A DNA stretch of 6,486 bases from Candidatus Chloroheliales bacterium (GTDB lineage: Bacteria; Chloroflexota; Chloroflexia; QHBQ01). Below the pieces are notes generated by a model. The model saw only the letters and a list, made by a program, of their open reading frames with translations. It made no database searches and had not been told where the DNA came from. The first letter of the stretch is position 1; each line of letters starts with the position of its first letter. Position numbers and translations under genes: made by a program. Shown in pieces: positions 1 through 5,989 of the stretch. The DNA is taken from the NCBI GenBank assembly GCA_003243865.1, contig QHBQ01000357.1:1-6486 (forward strand). Direction: 5' to 3'.

Positions 1-147
1 GCCCGCCGCGAGGCCAAGCGCCAGATTGCGCGAGGCGGTCTCTACCGTGCGGGTTTGCAGGGTCTCACCCGTCTGATGTTGCTCGACCTAATCTTCTTCG
101 GCAGGATGCGCACAGGGCCGTTCTTCATCCTGCTGCGGGCTGAGTAA
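1..147 (+). CDS. C-terminal fragment of an unidentified protein (possibly a methyltransferase)
   Basis: The first base is in frame with an open stretch of 48 codons ending in TAA at 145-147. The start lies outside the window. The visible tail is basic, then hydrophobic, and ends GPFFILLRAE. A beta-strand-like ending of this kind (GPF followed by a run of hydrophobic residues) is common at the C-terminus of class I SAM-dependent methyltransferases, which are frequent in glycan clusters, but no catalytic motif is visible and this is only a guess. The stop is followed by one base and then the GTG of the next gene, so the two are very probably co-transcribed and translationally coupled. That the frame is a real coding tail is likely; its function is not established. 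Confidence 0.55.
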   Translation, partial: ARREAKRQIARGGLYRAGLQGLTRLMLLDLIFFGRMRTGPFFILLRAE

Positions 148-148
148 C

Positions 149-1348
149 GTGCGTATCCTCTATGTTGCTGCGGGCATCGCTGCCCCGGGCGCGCACGGTG
201 GCGCAACCCATGTGCTGGAAGTTGCCACCGGCCTTGCGGCAAGAGGGCATCAGGTTGATGTGGTCAACATGAGCGCGGGGGGTCAATCTGCCACTGAGGT
301 CATCGCTGGTGCGCGTTTCCACCGCCTGCGCTTCGGCAAGGTGGGTGGGTTGCTCTATTACCCCACCGTCAGCCGCCTCGCCCGCAAGCTGCGTCCCGAC
401 ATCATCATGGAGCGCTACTACAACCTCGCGGGCGCGGGCATCCTAGTTGCCGCCCGCCGACGCATCCCCAGCATCCTCGAAATCAATGCTCCCATCGTTG
501 ACCCGCCCACCAGCCGCAAGAGCAAACTCGATCGTCTGCTCGGTCGCCCTATGCAGCGCTGGGCCGCCCACCAATGCCGCCTCGCTAGCCGCATCGTCAC
601 CCCACTAGCAAGCACGGTGCCACCCGCGTTGCTGCCCCAACGCGACAAGATTTGCGAGCTGCCCTGGGGCGCGAACGTGGAACAGTTCGACCGCCAGCGG
701 GTCAGCACCGAACATGGGGCTGAACTCGCTGCCCTACGCAACAAACTTGGCCTGCACGAGGGGCAGCCGGTGGCCGTCTTCAGTGGTAGCTTCCGCCACT
801 GGCATGGTGTAGACCAGTTCGCCGCCGCCGCGCGGCTGCTTGCTGCCGATTTGCCCACTGCCGCTTTCATCTTCATCGGTGATGGCCCGCTGCTCGCCGG
901 GGTGCGGGCGTTGGGTGCGGACCTGGCAGGCCGCTTCATCACCCCAGGCGCAGTCGCCTACGAGGAAGTGTCGCTCTACCTCGCCCTTGCCAGTGTGGGG
1001 GTCGCACCGTTCAACCCAGCGGCGCATGAAGCACTACGCCGCTTCGGCTTCTACTGGTCGCCGCTCAAAATCTTCGAGTATATGGCGATGTCACTGCCCA
1101 CCATCACGATTGACATTCCCCCGCTCAACCAGATCATCCGTGATCGCGTAGACGGCCTGCTCTATCCCGCTGGTGATGTCGCCGCGCTGCGCGAACGGTT
1201 GGCCGCGCTACTCACCGACCCCGGCCGCGCCGCCACGATGGGCGCTTCGGCACGCCAGCGGGTTGTGGAAAAATATAGCTGGCAGGCGCACTGTCGTGCG
1301 TTGGAAGAGATTATGCTGGAACTGACGGGCCAGCTAGCAGATTCGTAA
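149..1348 (+). CDS. GT4-family glycosyltransferase (GT-B fold), first of three
   Basis: This 399-residue protein has the length and architecture of a retaining GT4 glycosyltransferase, a cytoplasmic enzyme that moves a sugar from a nucleotide-sugar donor to a glycan or lipid acceptor. The N-terminal Rossmann domain starts directly with MRILYVAAG and has the glycine turn HGGATH at residues 16-21. The C-terminal donor-binding domain shows GSFRHWHGVD (213-222), IGDGP (243-247), SPLKIFEYMAM (304-314) and DGLLYPAGD (335-343). The first glutamate of the classical E-x7-E motif is replaced by Tyr302; E310 is kept. From memory, a SPLKxFEYMA version is common in one GT4 subgroup, so this need not mean inactivity. 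GTG at 149 is chosen because it leaves the first beta-strand intact and follows the previous stop by one base; no strong ribosome site is visible. Donor and acceptor cannot be read from the sequence. Confidence 0.9.
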   Translation: MRILYVAAGIAAPGAHGGATHVLEVATGLAARGHQVDVVNMSAGGQSATEVIAGARFHRLRFGKVGGLLYYPTVSRLARKLRPDIIMERYYNLAGAGILVAARRRIPSILEINAPIVDPPTSRKSKLDRLLGRPMQRWAAHQCRLASRIVTPLASTVPPALLPQRDKICELPWGANVEQFDRQRVSTEHGAELAALRNKLGLHEGQPVAVFSGSFRHWHGVDQFAAAARLLAADLPTAAFIFIGDGPLLAGVRALGADLAGRFITPGAVAYEEVSLYLALASVGVAPFNPAAHEALRRFGFYWSPLKIFEYMAMSLPTITIDIPPLNQIIRDRVDGLLYPAGDVAALRERLAALLTDPGRAATMGASARQRVVEKYSWQAHCRALEEIMLELTGQLADS

Positions 1349-1373
1349 AAGCGGATAAGCGGATTTAGCTGGC
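1329..1373 (+). repeat. Inverted repeat across the stop codon of the first glycosyltransferase gene
   Basis: GCCAGCTA at 1329-1336 is the perfect reverse complement of TAGCTGGC at 1366-1373, giving an 8-bp stem with a loop of 29 bases that contains the TAA stop. A shorter alternative pairing exists between GCTGGC (1368-1373) and GCCAGC (1394-1399). There is no T-tract after either stem, so a classical intrinsic terminator is not supported. It may be only a by-product of the neighbouring repeats. Confidence 0.3.
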
Positions 1374-1411
1374 GGATTGTGTAAACGGATTTAGCCAGCG
1401 GATATGACCAA
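1360..1411 (+). repeat. Degenerate 13-bp tandem repeat (CGGAT core) in the intergenic gap
   Basis: The core CGGAT begins at 1360, 1373, 1386 and 1399, exactly 13 bases apart, with one more copy at 1352. The first and third units (CGGATTTAGCTGG and CGGATTTAGCCAG) agree at 11 of 13 positions; the second and fourth keep mainly the core. The array fills most of the 71-base gap between two glycosyltransferase genes and ends 8 bases before the next ATG. The TTTAG in the units gives a TAG in one frame, so this repeat is less suited to lying within genes. It could be a decayed mobile repeat or a multi-site operator; nothing distinguishes these here. Confidence 0.6.
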
Positions 1412-1419
1412 GCGAGCTT

Positions 1420-2751
1420 ATGAACTCAAAACTCAGGGCGGACGCAATCCGCCCCTACGAAAACTCAAAACTTCGCATCCTAATTGCAACGGATGTGTTC
1501 CCCCCTAAGTGCGGCGGCAGCGGGTGGAGCAGCTACTATCTGGCCTGCGCGTTGCGCGAGCGCGGCCATCACGTGGTCATCGCCCGCCCGCGCATCGGCG
1601 CAAAGCGGGATCGGCTGACCGACTATGACGGCTTCATCGTGCATGAGTATGCTCACCCTGACCTGCCGCTCAAGCTGCCGATCCTGACCAACTATCAGCG
1701 CAACGAGCGGCTCTACGCCGCTTTCCGCCGCTTTCTGCTCGACCTGATCAAGCGGGAGCGGATTGACATTGTACATGGGCAGAATGGCCTCAGCATCCCG
1801 CCAGCGGTAATGGCGGCGGAGGCGGCGGGCATCGCCTCAGTTAGCACCATCCGCGACTGGTGGGCGCTCTGCTACTTTGGCACGTTGCGGCACGGTGACG
1901 TCGCCTGTCACGGCTGCACCGTCCGCGACCTGGCGCGTGGGCTGCTACATATCGCGGGAGCTAAAGGCGTGCTGGGCTGGCCGCTGATACCTTATATGCG
2001 GGCCAACCTGCGACTCAAGCGCCGCTGGCTGGCTCGCAGCAGCCGCATCATCGCGGTCAGCAACTATGCGGCGATGCGCCTGCGCCCCTACGTTCCCGCC
2101 GACAAAGTGCGTGTCGTGCCGAACATTATAGACTTTGGCGCGCTATCCGCCATACTCCAAAACCAGGATACAACTCAAAATACTTGGCGGACGCAATCCG
2201 CCCTTACGAAAACTCAAAACTCCTATTGGGTGTTCGCGGGCAAGCTGGAACCGAACAAGGGCGTGGAGATGCTTGTTCCTGCCCTGGCGACGGCCAAGAC
2301 TACCTGGCCGACGCTGGTGCTGGGTGACGGCAAGCTGCGCGAGTCGCTGGCGCTGGCGGCGGAAGCGGCGGGCGTGGGGCTAAACATCACCCCTTGGCTG
2401 CCCAACGACGAGGCGCTGCGGCAGATGGCAAAAGCTAGCGGGCTGCTCTTCCCCTCGGCCTGGCCGGAGCCGCTCAGTCGCGTGCTGCTCGAGGCCTCAG
2501 CCCTCGGCCTGCCGATTGTGGCGATGAACACTGGCGGCACGCCCGACATCATCCGCGACGGTGAGACCAGCCTGCTCGCTACCGACCTGTCCACCTTCGC
2601 CGCCGCCATCGCCCGCCTCGAAGCCGACCCCGCTCTGTGTACCCGTCTCGGCGTTGCTGCTCGTGAACACGCCCGTGCCAATTTCAGCAAGGAGGTGGTC
2701 GTACCGCAGGTGGAGGGAGTGTACGCTGAGGCATTGGCAAAGAAGCCATGA
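1420..2751 (+). CDS. GT4-family glycosyltransferase carrying two in-frame repeat insertions
   Basis: This 443-residue GT-B enzyme probably transfers a sugar in polysaccharide assembly. The N-terminal domain begins in earnest at LRILIATDVFPP (18-29), with GGSG at 32-35 and VHGQNG at 118-123. RDWWALC (145-151) followed by CHGC (163-166) matches a cysteine-bearing stretch I recall from some GT4 enzymes, perhaps metal-binding. The donor domain has FAGKLEPNKG (272-281), GDGK (302-305), a full E-x7-E (E350, E358) and TGGTPDIIRDGE (371-382). Residues 2-18 and 251-268 are encoded by two copies of a 50-bp repeat. The second lies after VPNIID (233-238), in the linker between the two domains, where extra residues are easily tolerated. 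ATG at 1420 is the only sensible start found and has no clear ribosome site. The native start may have been replaced when the first repeat arrived. The frame is intact, so the enzyme is plausibly active. Confidence 0.9.
   Translation: MNSKLRADAIRPYENSKLRILIATDVFPPKCGGSGWSSYYLACALRERGHHVVIARPRIGAKRDRLTDYDGFIVHEYAHPDLPLKLPILTNYQRNERLYAAFRRFLLDLIKRERIDIVHGQNGLSIPPAVMAAEAAGIASVSTIRDWWALCYFGTLRHGDVACHGCTVRDLARGLLHIAGAKGVLGWPLIPYMRANLRLKRRWLARSSRIIAVSNYAAMRLRPYVPADKVRVVPNIIDFGALSAILQNQDTTQNTWRTQSALTKTQNSYWVFAGKLEPNKGVEMLVPALATAKTTWPTLVLGDGKLRESLALAAEAAGVGLNITPWLPNDEALRQMAKASGLLFPSAWPEPLSRVLLEASALGLPIVAMNTGGTPDIIRDGETSLLATDLSTFAAAIARLEADPALCTRLGVAAREHARANFSKEVVVPQVEGVYAEALAKKP
1423..1472 (+). repeat. 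50-bp hairpin repeat, copy 1, encoding an N-terminal extension
   Basis: A perfect 7-bp stem, GGGCGGA (1436-1442) and TCCGCCC (1448-1454), encloses the loop CGCAA and is followed by CTACG. On each side are about two heptamers of the AAAACTC type (AACTCAAAACT at both ends). The copy begins with the second codon of the glycosyltransferase gene and is read with its first base in codon position 1, giving residues 2-18. It agrees with the copy at 2172-2221 at 45 of 50 positions by hand alignment. None of its three + frames has a stop, while all three - frames do. Confidence 0.85.
2172..2221 (+). repeat. 50-bp hairpin repeat, copy 2, inside the inter-domain linker
   Basis: This has the same length and orientation as copy 1 and differs at five positions. 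The stem is shortened to 6 bp, GGCGGA (2186-2191) with TCCGCC (2197-2202), around the same CGCAA loop, followed by CTTACG and terminal AAAACTC heptamers. Its first base falls in codon position 3, so it is read in a different frame from copy 1 and yields a Thr/Gln/Asn-rich peptide (residues 251-268). A 50-bp insertion alone would shift the frame, so the insertion must include extra flanking bases or have been corrected afterwards. Confidence 0.85.
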
Positions 2752-2803
2752 TTATGCAACCTATCAGCGAGCCAGACGTTATACCATCAGCACAATAAAG
2801 TTC

Positions 2804-2810
2804 AAGGAGA
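2804..2810 (+). promoter_or_regulatory. Shine-Dalgarno site that sets the start of the secreted-protein gene
   Basis: AAGGAGA lies 8 bases before ATG 2819 and is the best ribosome site in the window. It decides the start: the frame is open much further back, into the preceding gene, but only the ATG after this site gives a proper signal peptide. The leader between the previous stop and this site (2752-2803) shows no convincing promoter hexamers. The strong site suggests this product may be made in larger amount than its neighbours. Confidence 0.85.
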
Positions 2811-2818
2811 GTATAGCA

Positions 2819-4492
2819 ATGAGGAAGCTGAGATATGCGCTGCTGGTAGCGGTAGTGTTCTCGCTGCTGCTTGGCAGCTACGTTGGCGCCTCAGTGCGTG
2901 GGCAGAGCGATGAGCTTTACTTCCCGCAGACTGGTCATGCAATCAGCGGCATATTCTTGAATCACTGGCAGACACACGGCGGGCTGATGCAGTTCGGCTA
3001 TCCGCTCAGTGATCAAATGGGGGCAGCTTCGGATCTCGATGGCAAATACTATCCCACTCAGTATTTTGAACGCGCCGTATTCGAGTACCATGTGGAGAAC
3101 CAGCCGCCCTACGATGTGCTGCTTACCCTGCTCGGCAGCCAACGCTATAAAGAGAAGTACCCCCTCGGTGCGCCCAACCAGCAACCCTCGACTGACCATC
3201 CCTACCTCTTTGCTGTAACCGGCAAGACGCTTGGTGGCAAGTTCATCGCCTATTGGGAGCAGCATGGTGGTCTGATGCAGTTCGGCTACCCGCTCAGCAA
3301 TGAGTTTCGGGAAGTCTCAGAGCTTGACGGCAAGAGCTACAGCGTGCAATACTTCGAGCGGGCGGTGTTCGAATATCATCCAGAGAACCAGCCGCCATAC
3401 GATGTGCTGCTAAGTCAGATTGGCAGGCTTCATTATGAGCAAAAGCAGAAGTCTGCACCCCCTCCGCTACCCCTCTCGCAGCAGATTGAGTATAACATTT
3501 ACCCACCTCATGACATTGTAGGCAGCGGCGATTACATCTTCTGGACAACTGAAGATGGAATTGTTCTGCATGGCTACCGCATCAGCGCACAAAAAGAGTT
3601 TACCAGCACCACCGACGCCCAGCTATTCTCGCTTGCCACCAACGGCAAGGTTGTATTTGGTGTGACTGAAAGTGATAGTAACCCGCCAATACCCACTCCG
3701 GTGCCAACTGAGCAAGCTTACCAGCTTGCCCCACTGCCAACCAGCAATACTAGCCCCTTCACCAGCACGATCGTCAGCTACGACCCGGTTACCGGTGATA
3801 AGCAAACGTTGCTGGTATTTTCCAATGTAGTAATTGGCGATCTGGTCGTTGATGCTGGCACGCTTTACTACTATAAGGGCGACAACACCATCTACGCCTA
3901 CAATCTGACTAGCGGTCAGCAGCAGCAAGTGGCTATTACTCAAGGGCAGATGTCAAGTCGGAACGGCGGGGACGGCCTAGTAGCCAAAGATGGCTACCTG
4001 CTTTGGAGCCAATATGACAGCGACCACCAATCCAGCCTGCACCTGTTCAAGGTAGGCAGGGGTGGGCAGGATACAGTGCTGGCGAAAAGCGGCACTTCAT
4101 ACTTCAGCTATAGCCTGTCTGGCAATAACGTAGTCTGGTCGCTGACGGAGCAGAATGCCTACAGCCTGGATAGCGGGGTACATCTCTACCAAATCAGCAC
4201 GGGTACGACCAGGCTGCTCACCAGCGATTTCGGGTTGAGCCCCCTAATTGAGGGTAACAAAGTAGTATGGGTCAAAGAGGAAGCGATCCCAGGCTGTACG
4301 TATAGCTATGTTTGCACCAACTACTCAATCATTGCTTACGACCTGAGTACTGGCGATAGCAGACTGCTGGTTGCGCCCGACAGCTACGCAAAGGGGGCGG
4401 CGCTAATTGTCAGCCCAAATACGCTGGTTTACGTAAAGGAGGCTGGCTATAAGCTAGACGGTGCGATACTCTACACGGTTCCCCTGAATTAG
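2819..4492 (+). CDS. Secreted or surface protein: signal peptide, two 80-residue modules, probable beta-propeller
   Basis: This 557-residue protein begins with a typical signal peptide: basic MRKLR, a hydrophobic core at 6-20, and a likely cut after about residue 25-30. Two modules follow at residues 34-113 and 130-209, identical at 48 of 80 positions by hand count. Each holds HGGLMQFGYPLS, then DGK, QYFERAVFEYH and ENQPPYDVLL. The pattern of GYP, DG and a later F/Y-rich strand recalls LGFP-type cell-wall repeats, but this is resemblance only. After a proline stretch (214-219) comes a C-terminal half (about 225-557) with repeating strand patterns such as YDPVTGDKQTLL (321-332), YNLTSGQQQQVA (361-372) and YDLSTGDSRLLV (507-518), as in TolB-like beta-propellers. 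C493 and C499 could form a disulfide. Base composition looks less GC-rich than in the flanking glycosyltransferases. A role in binding or displaying the glycan is inferred from position alone. Confidence 0.85.
   Translation: MRKLRYALLVAVVFSLLLGSYVGASVRGQSDELYFPQTGHAISGIFLNHWQTHGGLMQFGYPLSDQMGAASDLDGKYYPTQYFERAVFEYHVENQPPYDVLLTLLGSQRYKEKYPLGAPNQQPSTDHPYLFAVTGKTLGGKFIAYWEQHGGLMQFGYPLSNEFREVSELDGKSYSVQYFERAVFEYHPENQPPYDVLLSQIGRLHYEQKQKSAPPPLPLSQQIEYNIYPPHDIVGSGDYIFWTTEDGIVLHGYRISAQKEFTSTTDAQLFSLATNGKVVFGVTESDSNPPIPTPVPTEQAYQLAPLPTSNTSPFTSTIVSYDPVTGDKQTLLVFSNVVIGDLVVDAGTLYYYKGDNTIYAYNLTSGQQQQVAITQGQMSSRNGGDGLVAKDGYLLWSQYDSDHQSSLHLFKVGRGGQDTVLAKSGTSYFSYSLSGNNVVWSLTEQNAYSLDSGVHLYQISTGTTRLLTSDFGLSPLIEGNKVVWVKEEAIPGCTYSYVCTNYSIIAYDLSTGDSRLLVAPDSYAKGAALIVSPNTLVYVKEAGYKLDGAILYTVPLN
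2918..3445 (+). repeat. Tandem duplicated protein module (288-bp period)
   Basis: The units are 2918-3157 and 3206-3445, with a 48-base linker and a period of exactly 96 codons. Conservation is uneven: the HGGLMQFGYPLS block and the QYFERAVFEYH to ENQPPYDVLL block are nearly unchanged, while the first 12 residues and the stretch after PLS vary. Synonymous differences are scattered through the conserved blocks, so the duplication is old and the protein sequence has been held by selection. It is a domain repeat, not a mobile one. Confidence 0.85.
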
Positions 4493-4516
4493 CTTCCCAG
4501 AACCTATACGCTGCGA

Positions 4517-5785
4517 ATGGACATAAGCATCCTGCACAAACCAGATGCCAACCCTTCATCTCTACGCATTGCCCACCTCGCCCGCGCGGTCTACCCCGAC
4601 CACGGCGCGGGGGGGTTGGAGCAGCACGTCTTTCAGCTTACCCGCCACCTGCTGCGGCTGGGGGTGAACGTCGAGATGTTCACCCAGCCCCGCGCGGACG
4701 AGGCGGCGGCCCGGTTTGCCGCCGATGCCATTGCTGGCGGGGCGGAGATACACTGGCATTACGTGAAGTACACGCGACTGCCGCTGCGGCGCAACTCGAT
4801 TGCCGACCGCCTCAGCAACTATCCCATCTTTGTACGGCAGATGGGCAAACAGGCGGCGCAACTGGCCTCGCGCGGTGGGGTGGACATAGTTCACGCGCAC
4901 GGGTTGTGCGCTTATGGCTACGCCCGTGCGAAGGGTCACGCCCCCATGCTGATGAACCCGCACGGTCTGGAGGACTTTAAAGTGACCGACCGGCGCAAGT
5001 GGTTGGCCTATGCCCCATTCCGTGCGATGTATCGGCGCGGGGCGCAGGCGGCGCAGCGGGTGGCCTACACCGATGCCGCACTGCGCGATGAGGTACGCGA
5101 GCATCTGCACCTGCCCTCCGCCCGCCTGGCGCTGTTGCCCAATGCGGTTGACGCCGAGGCGGCGGAGCAAGAAGTCAGCGCAGAGCGACAGGCGGTGCTG
5201 CGCCAGCGGCTGCAACTTGAAGCCAGCCCGCTCGTTATGCTCAGTGTGGGGCGGGCCGAGCGCAACAAGGGCTTTGACGTGCTGCTCCGCGCTTTGGCCG
5301 AGGCAAGGGAGCGCCTGCCCAGCGGTTGGCGCTGGCTGCACGCCGGTAGCGGCGGCGAACTGGAGCGCCTGCTCGCTCTCTGTGCGGAACTGGGTCTTGG
5401 CGAAAACGTACGGTTGCTGGGCAAGGTTGCCGACTCCGCCCTGCACAACCTCTACGCCCTCGCTGACCTGTTCGTGCATCCTACCCTCTACGAGGGAAGC
5501 GCCATCGTGGTGATGGAGGCAATGTTGCACGCCCGCGCCGTGGTCGCCACTAGCGTGGGTGGCATTCCCGACAAGGTGCAGCCGGGCGTCAGCGGCTGGC
5601 TGGTGCCGCCCTCCAACACAGAAGCCCTCGCTGCTGCTATAATAGAGGCGGCCAACGTGCCGCCTGCTGTTCGCGCCATGATGGGCGCGGCTGGCCGCCA
5701 GCTAATCCTTGCCCACTACACCTGGCCCACCGTCGCTGCCAGAACAATAGAAGTTTATCGGGAGATGTTGTCAATGAACCTTTAA
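4517..5785 (+). CDS. GT4-family glycosyltransferase, third of three
   Basis: This 422-residue GT-B enzyme is the most canonical GT4 member here. The acceptor domain has LRIAHLARAV (16-25), the GGLEQH turn (32-37) and IVHAHG (124-129). The donor domain has VGRAERNKG (244-252, with R246 and K251 in the usual phosphate-binding places), AGSGGELERL (276-285), a full E-x7-E (E326, E334) and VGGIPDKVQPGVSGWLV (347-363). It probably transfers one sugar of a repeat unit in the cytoplasm. ATG 4517 lies 24 bases after the stop of the secreted-protein gene; no clear ribosome site precedes it, so coupling to the upstream gene is likely. About 15 residues precede the first beta-strand, slightly long for the family, and a later start cannot be excluded. 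The sugar and linkage are unknown. Confidence 0.9.
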   Translation: MDISILHKPDANPSSLRIAHLARAVYPDHGAGGLEQHVFQLTRHLLRLGVNVEMFTQPRADEAAARFAADAIAGGAEIHWHYVKYTRLPLRRNSIADRLSNYPIFVRQMGKQAAQLASRGGVDIVHAHGLCAYGYARAKGHAPMLMNPHGLEDFKVTDRRKWLAYAPFRAMYRRGAQAAQRVAYTDAALRDEVREHLHLPSARLALLPNAVDAEAAEQEVSAERQAVLRQRLQLEASPLVMLSVGRAERNKGFDVLLRALAEARERLPSGWRWLHAGSGGELERLLALCAELGLGENVRLLGKVADSALHNLYALADLFVHPTLYEGSAIVVMEAMLHARAVVATSVGGIPDKVQPGVSGWLVPPSNTEALAAAIIEAANVPPAVRAMMGAAGRQLILAHYTWPTVAARTIEVYREMLSMNL

Positions 5786-5797
5786 GCGTTAATGTGA

Positions 5798-5902
5798 GGC
5801 GAGATTCTCCCCCCAACCCCCGCTGGGGGCTTAGGTTAGTTGCTGCTTCAGCTTGGCACAGGGCGAGAATTCTCCTCCAACCCCCGCTGGGGCTTGGATT
5901 AG
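5798..5902 (+). repeat. Duplicated C-rich hairpin element downstream of the third glycosyltransferase gene
   Basis: Two copies, 5798-5839 and 5862-5902, share GGCGAGA(A)TTCTC, a C-run, AACCCCCGCTGGGG and CTTxGxTTAG. Copy 1 folds as CCCCC (5817-5821) with GGGGG (5825-5829) around GCT. Copy 2 folds as CCAA-C-CCCC (5877-5885) with GGGG-C-TTGG (5889-5897), a 4+4-bp stem with one C-C mismatch. The first begins 12 bases after the gene's stop. The hairpins could slow or end transcription, but no T-tract follows, so a terminator role is uncertain. They look like an interspersed genomic repeat. The remainder of this gap, which is 204 bases to the next start, is the heptamer array. Confidence 0.65.
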
Positions 5903-5918
5903 CTTTTCGCAGCTTCAT

Positions 5919-5989
5919 CATTCACCATTCACCATTCACCATTCACCATTTACCATTTACTATTTACTATTTACCATTCACCATTCACC
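5919..5989 (+). repeat. Heptamer array (CATTCAC/CATTTAC/TATTTAC, ten units) running into a start codon
   Basis: The ten units are four CATTCAC (5919-5946), two CATTTAC (5947-5960), two TATTTAC (5961-5974) and two CATTCAC (5975-5988), followed by C and then ATG. The start codon of the next gene therefore continues the repeat phase (C-ATG). The variants occur in blocks, as expected if units spread by slippage or unequal exchange. The array occupies the place where a ribosome site would be, and none is visible. The + strand has no stop in any frame through the array; the - strand meets TGA in every frame. It resembles the heptameric short tandem repeats known from cyanobacteria. Confidence 0.9.

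Noticed and set aside
2087..2098. CCCCTACG in the second glycosyltransferase, like the end of the hairpin repeats
   Set aside because: No hairpin or heptamer accompanies it, and it encodes an ordinary part of the GT4 sequence (LRPYVPADK).
2775..2800. Possible -10 elements (TATACC, AATAAA) before the secreted-protein gene
   Set aside because: No acceptable -35 hexamer lies at a normal distance, so a promoter cannot be supported from sequence alone.
2561..2818. N-terminal extension of the secreted-protein frame back into the second glycosyltransferase gene
   Set aside because: It overlaps a well-supported gene in another frame, would place the signal peptide in the interior, and ignores the strong ribosome site before ATG 2819.
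4562..5530. Long - strand open frame of 322 codons opposite the third glycosyltransferase
   Set aside because: It is the antisense of a gene with clear GT4 motifs; long antisense frames are common in GC-rich DNA, and no domain is recognisable in it.
5638..5643. Perfect TATAAT hexamer
   Set aside because: It lies inside the third glycosyltransferase gene and the sequence 17 bases upstream (AACACA) is a poor -35 match.
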